Below are positions 4,351-5,054 of a DNA stretch of 5,054 bases, piece after piece. Position numbers and translations under genes: made by a program. Each line of letters starts with the position of its first letter. The first letter of the stretch is position 1. The stretch is from contig WRAL01000139.1 in assembly GCA_009780285.1 (NCBI GenBank), positions 1 to 5,054 on the forward strand, read 5' to 3'. The notes below the pieces were generated by a model, which made no database searches, was not told the DNA's origin, and saw nothing but the letters and a program-made list of their open reading frames with translations. Source of the stretch: Treponema sp. GTDB lineage: Bacteria > Spirochaetota > Spirochaetia > Treponematales > Breznakiellaceae.

Positions 4351-5054
4351 ATGCTCAACAGCCTGAAAAGCAAAATTCTTTTTCCAGTTACCGCGATAAT
4401 CGTCGCGCTGCTTGTTTTTATCGTGATTTACGTCGCGTACTCGGCAAACCATCTTGCCGGGCACATGTCGGAACAGCGCATGATGACGATTTCCCAAATG
4501 GCCCGGCGCTATCTTGCCGCCTTGGACGATCGCAACAGGCTTGCCGGTTTCGCCGTCGCCTCGGACCGGGAATTTCTGGGCTTGATGGAACAGTGGAACG
4601 CCGATCCGGGCAATGGCGAGACAAGGCGCCTGATCCTTGACCTTGCGCGAAACAGGGGGAACAATTTCGGCCTGGACAACCTGTCGGTGGTGGACTCAGC
4701 CGGGAATGTCGTGGCGAGGACTTTCGATTACAGCAGGCACGGCGACTCCGCGCTTGTCAATAGGAATGTCGTCGCCGCGCTGCGCGGAAGCGCCGGATCG
4801 TTCTACGATTCGCTTCAGGGCCTGCCGATGATTCTTGCGTCCGCCATTCCCATCGAGAAAGACGGCGAGGTAATTGGCGCGCTGGTGGCGATAATGAACA
4901 TGCACACCGAAACTTTTGTCGATGAAATGGCCGCCTTTTTTAACGGCGAGGTGACGGTTTCATTGGGCCGCAAGAAAATCGCCACCACCTTGGTAGACGG
5001 CAAGGGCCGGCGTATAGTCGGAACGGATCTGGATCGGGCCGTTGGGGACAGGAC
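4351..5054 (+). CDS. Cache-domain membrane sensor, probable methyl-accepting chemotaxis protein (3' partial)
   Basis: An uninterrupted frame runs from ATG 4351 to the window end (234 codons plus 2 bases). The N-terminus MLNSLKSK is followed by a hydrophobic helix, ILFPVTAIIVALLVFIVIYV (9-28, running on to about 31), acting as a signal anchor. The following region would be periplasmic or extracellular: a helical stalk (about 33-105) and then a Cache (PAS-like) ligand-binding fold. Its signs are LSVVDSAGNVVARTFDYSRHGD (111-132), NVVAALRGSAGSF (139-151), AIPIEKDGEVIGALVAI (165-181), and GEVTVSLGRKKIATTLVDGKG (199-219) followed by IVGTDLD (222-228). The last pair of motifs is common in chemoreceptors of anaerobes. 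The output domain lies beyond the window, so a histidine kinase or diguanylate cyclase cannot be excluded. GGGGGAG (4341-4347) is the only binding site and stands just 3 nt from this ATG. An in-frame ATG at 4339 would add MGEF but has no binding site of its own. The ligand is unknown. Confidence 0.85.
   Translation, partial: MLNSLKSKILFPVTAIIVALLVFIVIYVAYSANHLAGHMSEQRMMTISQMARRYLAALDDRNRLAGFAVASDREFLGLMEQWNADPGNGETRRLILDLARNRGNNFGLDNLSVVDSAGNVVARTFDYSRHGDSALVNRNVVAALRGSAGSFYDSLQGLPMILASAIPIEKDGEVIGALVAIMNMHTETFVDEMAAFFNGEVTVSLGRKKIATTLVDGKGRRIVGTDLDRAVGDR

Noticed and set aside
4257..4640. A 127-codon + frame starting inside the purC terminator stem
   Set aside because: It overlaps the Cache sensor in another frame, starts within a hairpin without a ribosome binding site, and its product is rich in Arg/Ser/Pro with no recognisable motif. 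The sensor frame from 4351 has a clean transmembrane helix and Cache motifs and runs off the window.
4637..4831. A 64-codon + frame inside the sensor gene
   Set aside because: It is a short shadow of the Cache sensor with no binding site and low-complexity composition.

Overview
The window is a GC-rich (rough estimate, upper 50s percent), gene-dense bacterial segment with every gene on the + strand. Its core is a compact thiamin salvage operon under a TPP riboswitch, followed by a purC-like gene and then by a membrane sensor that runs off the right edge. Taxonomy cannot be fixed from this sequence. The combination of salvage-type thiDME, a short divergent PurC, a Cache-domain sensor typical of chemoreceptors and a surface-protein-like module fits an anaerobic, host- or sediment-associated bacterium. 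Synergistota or a related anaerobe is my low-confidence guess.

Layout: (1) 1-266 is the 3' end of a gene whose product ends in a beta-rich module resembling repeats of bacterial surface or secreted proteins. (2) 267-544 is a leader region with a possible sigma-70 promoter, a clear TPP (thi-box) riboswitch at 383-470, a possible 19-codon leader ORF, and a C7/G5 pairing that could hide the thiD ribosome binding site. (3) 545-3488 is the operon thiD-thiM-thiE-HAD phosphatase, with overlaps of 11, 11 and 4 bp. (4) 3542-4225 is the purC-like gene, which has its own strong Shine-Dalgarno sequence and perhaps its own promoter. It is closed by a 10-bp stem that looks like a terminator. (5) 4351 to the window end is the N-terminal part (about 234 codons) of a Cache-domain membrane sensor, probably a methyl-accepting chemotaxis protein.

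How the genes fit together: ThiD phosphorylates HMP to HMP-PP, ThiM phosphorylates hydroxyethylthiazole to THZ-P, and ThiE joins the two into thiamin monophosphate (TMP). None of the de novo precursor genes (thiC, thiG, thiH, thiS, thiF) and no thiL or thiN lies in the window, so the operon is of salvage type. The co-transcribed HAD phosphatase is a candidate for removing a phosphate from TMP or HMP-P, but its substrate cannot be read from the sequence. PurC acts downstream of AIR, the purine intermediate from which ThiC would make HMP, so there is a loose metabolic link to the neighbouring genes.

No mobile element, CRISPR array, tRNA or rRNA was seen. The window looks like ordinary core metabolism. 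The points most worth checking are the riboswitch expression platform with its mini-ORF, the role of the HAD enzyme, and the divergent PurC C-terminal motif.
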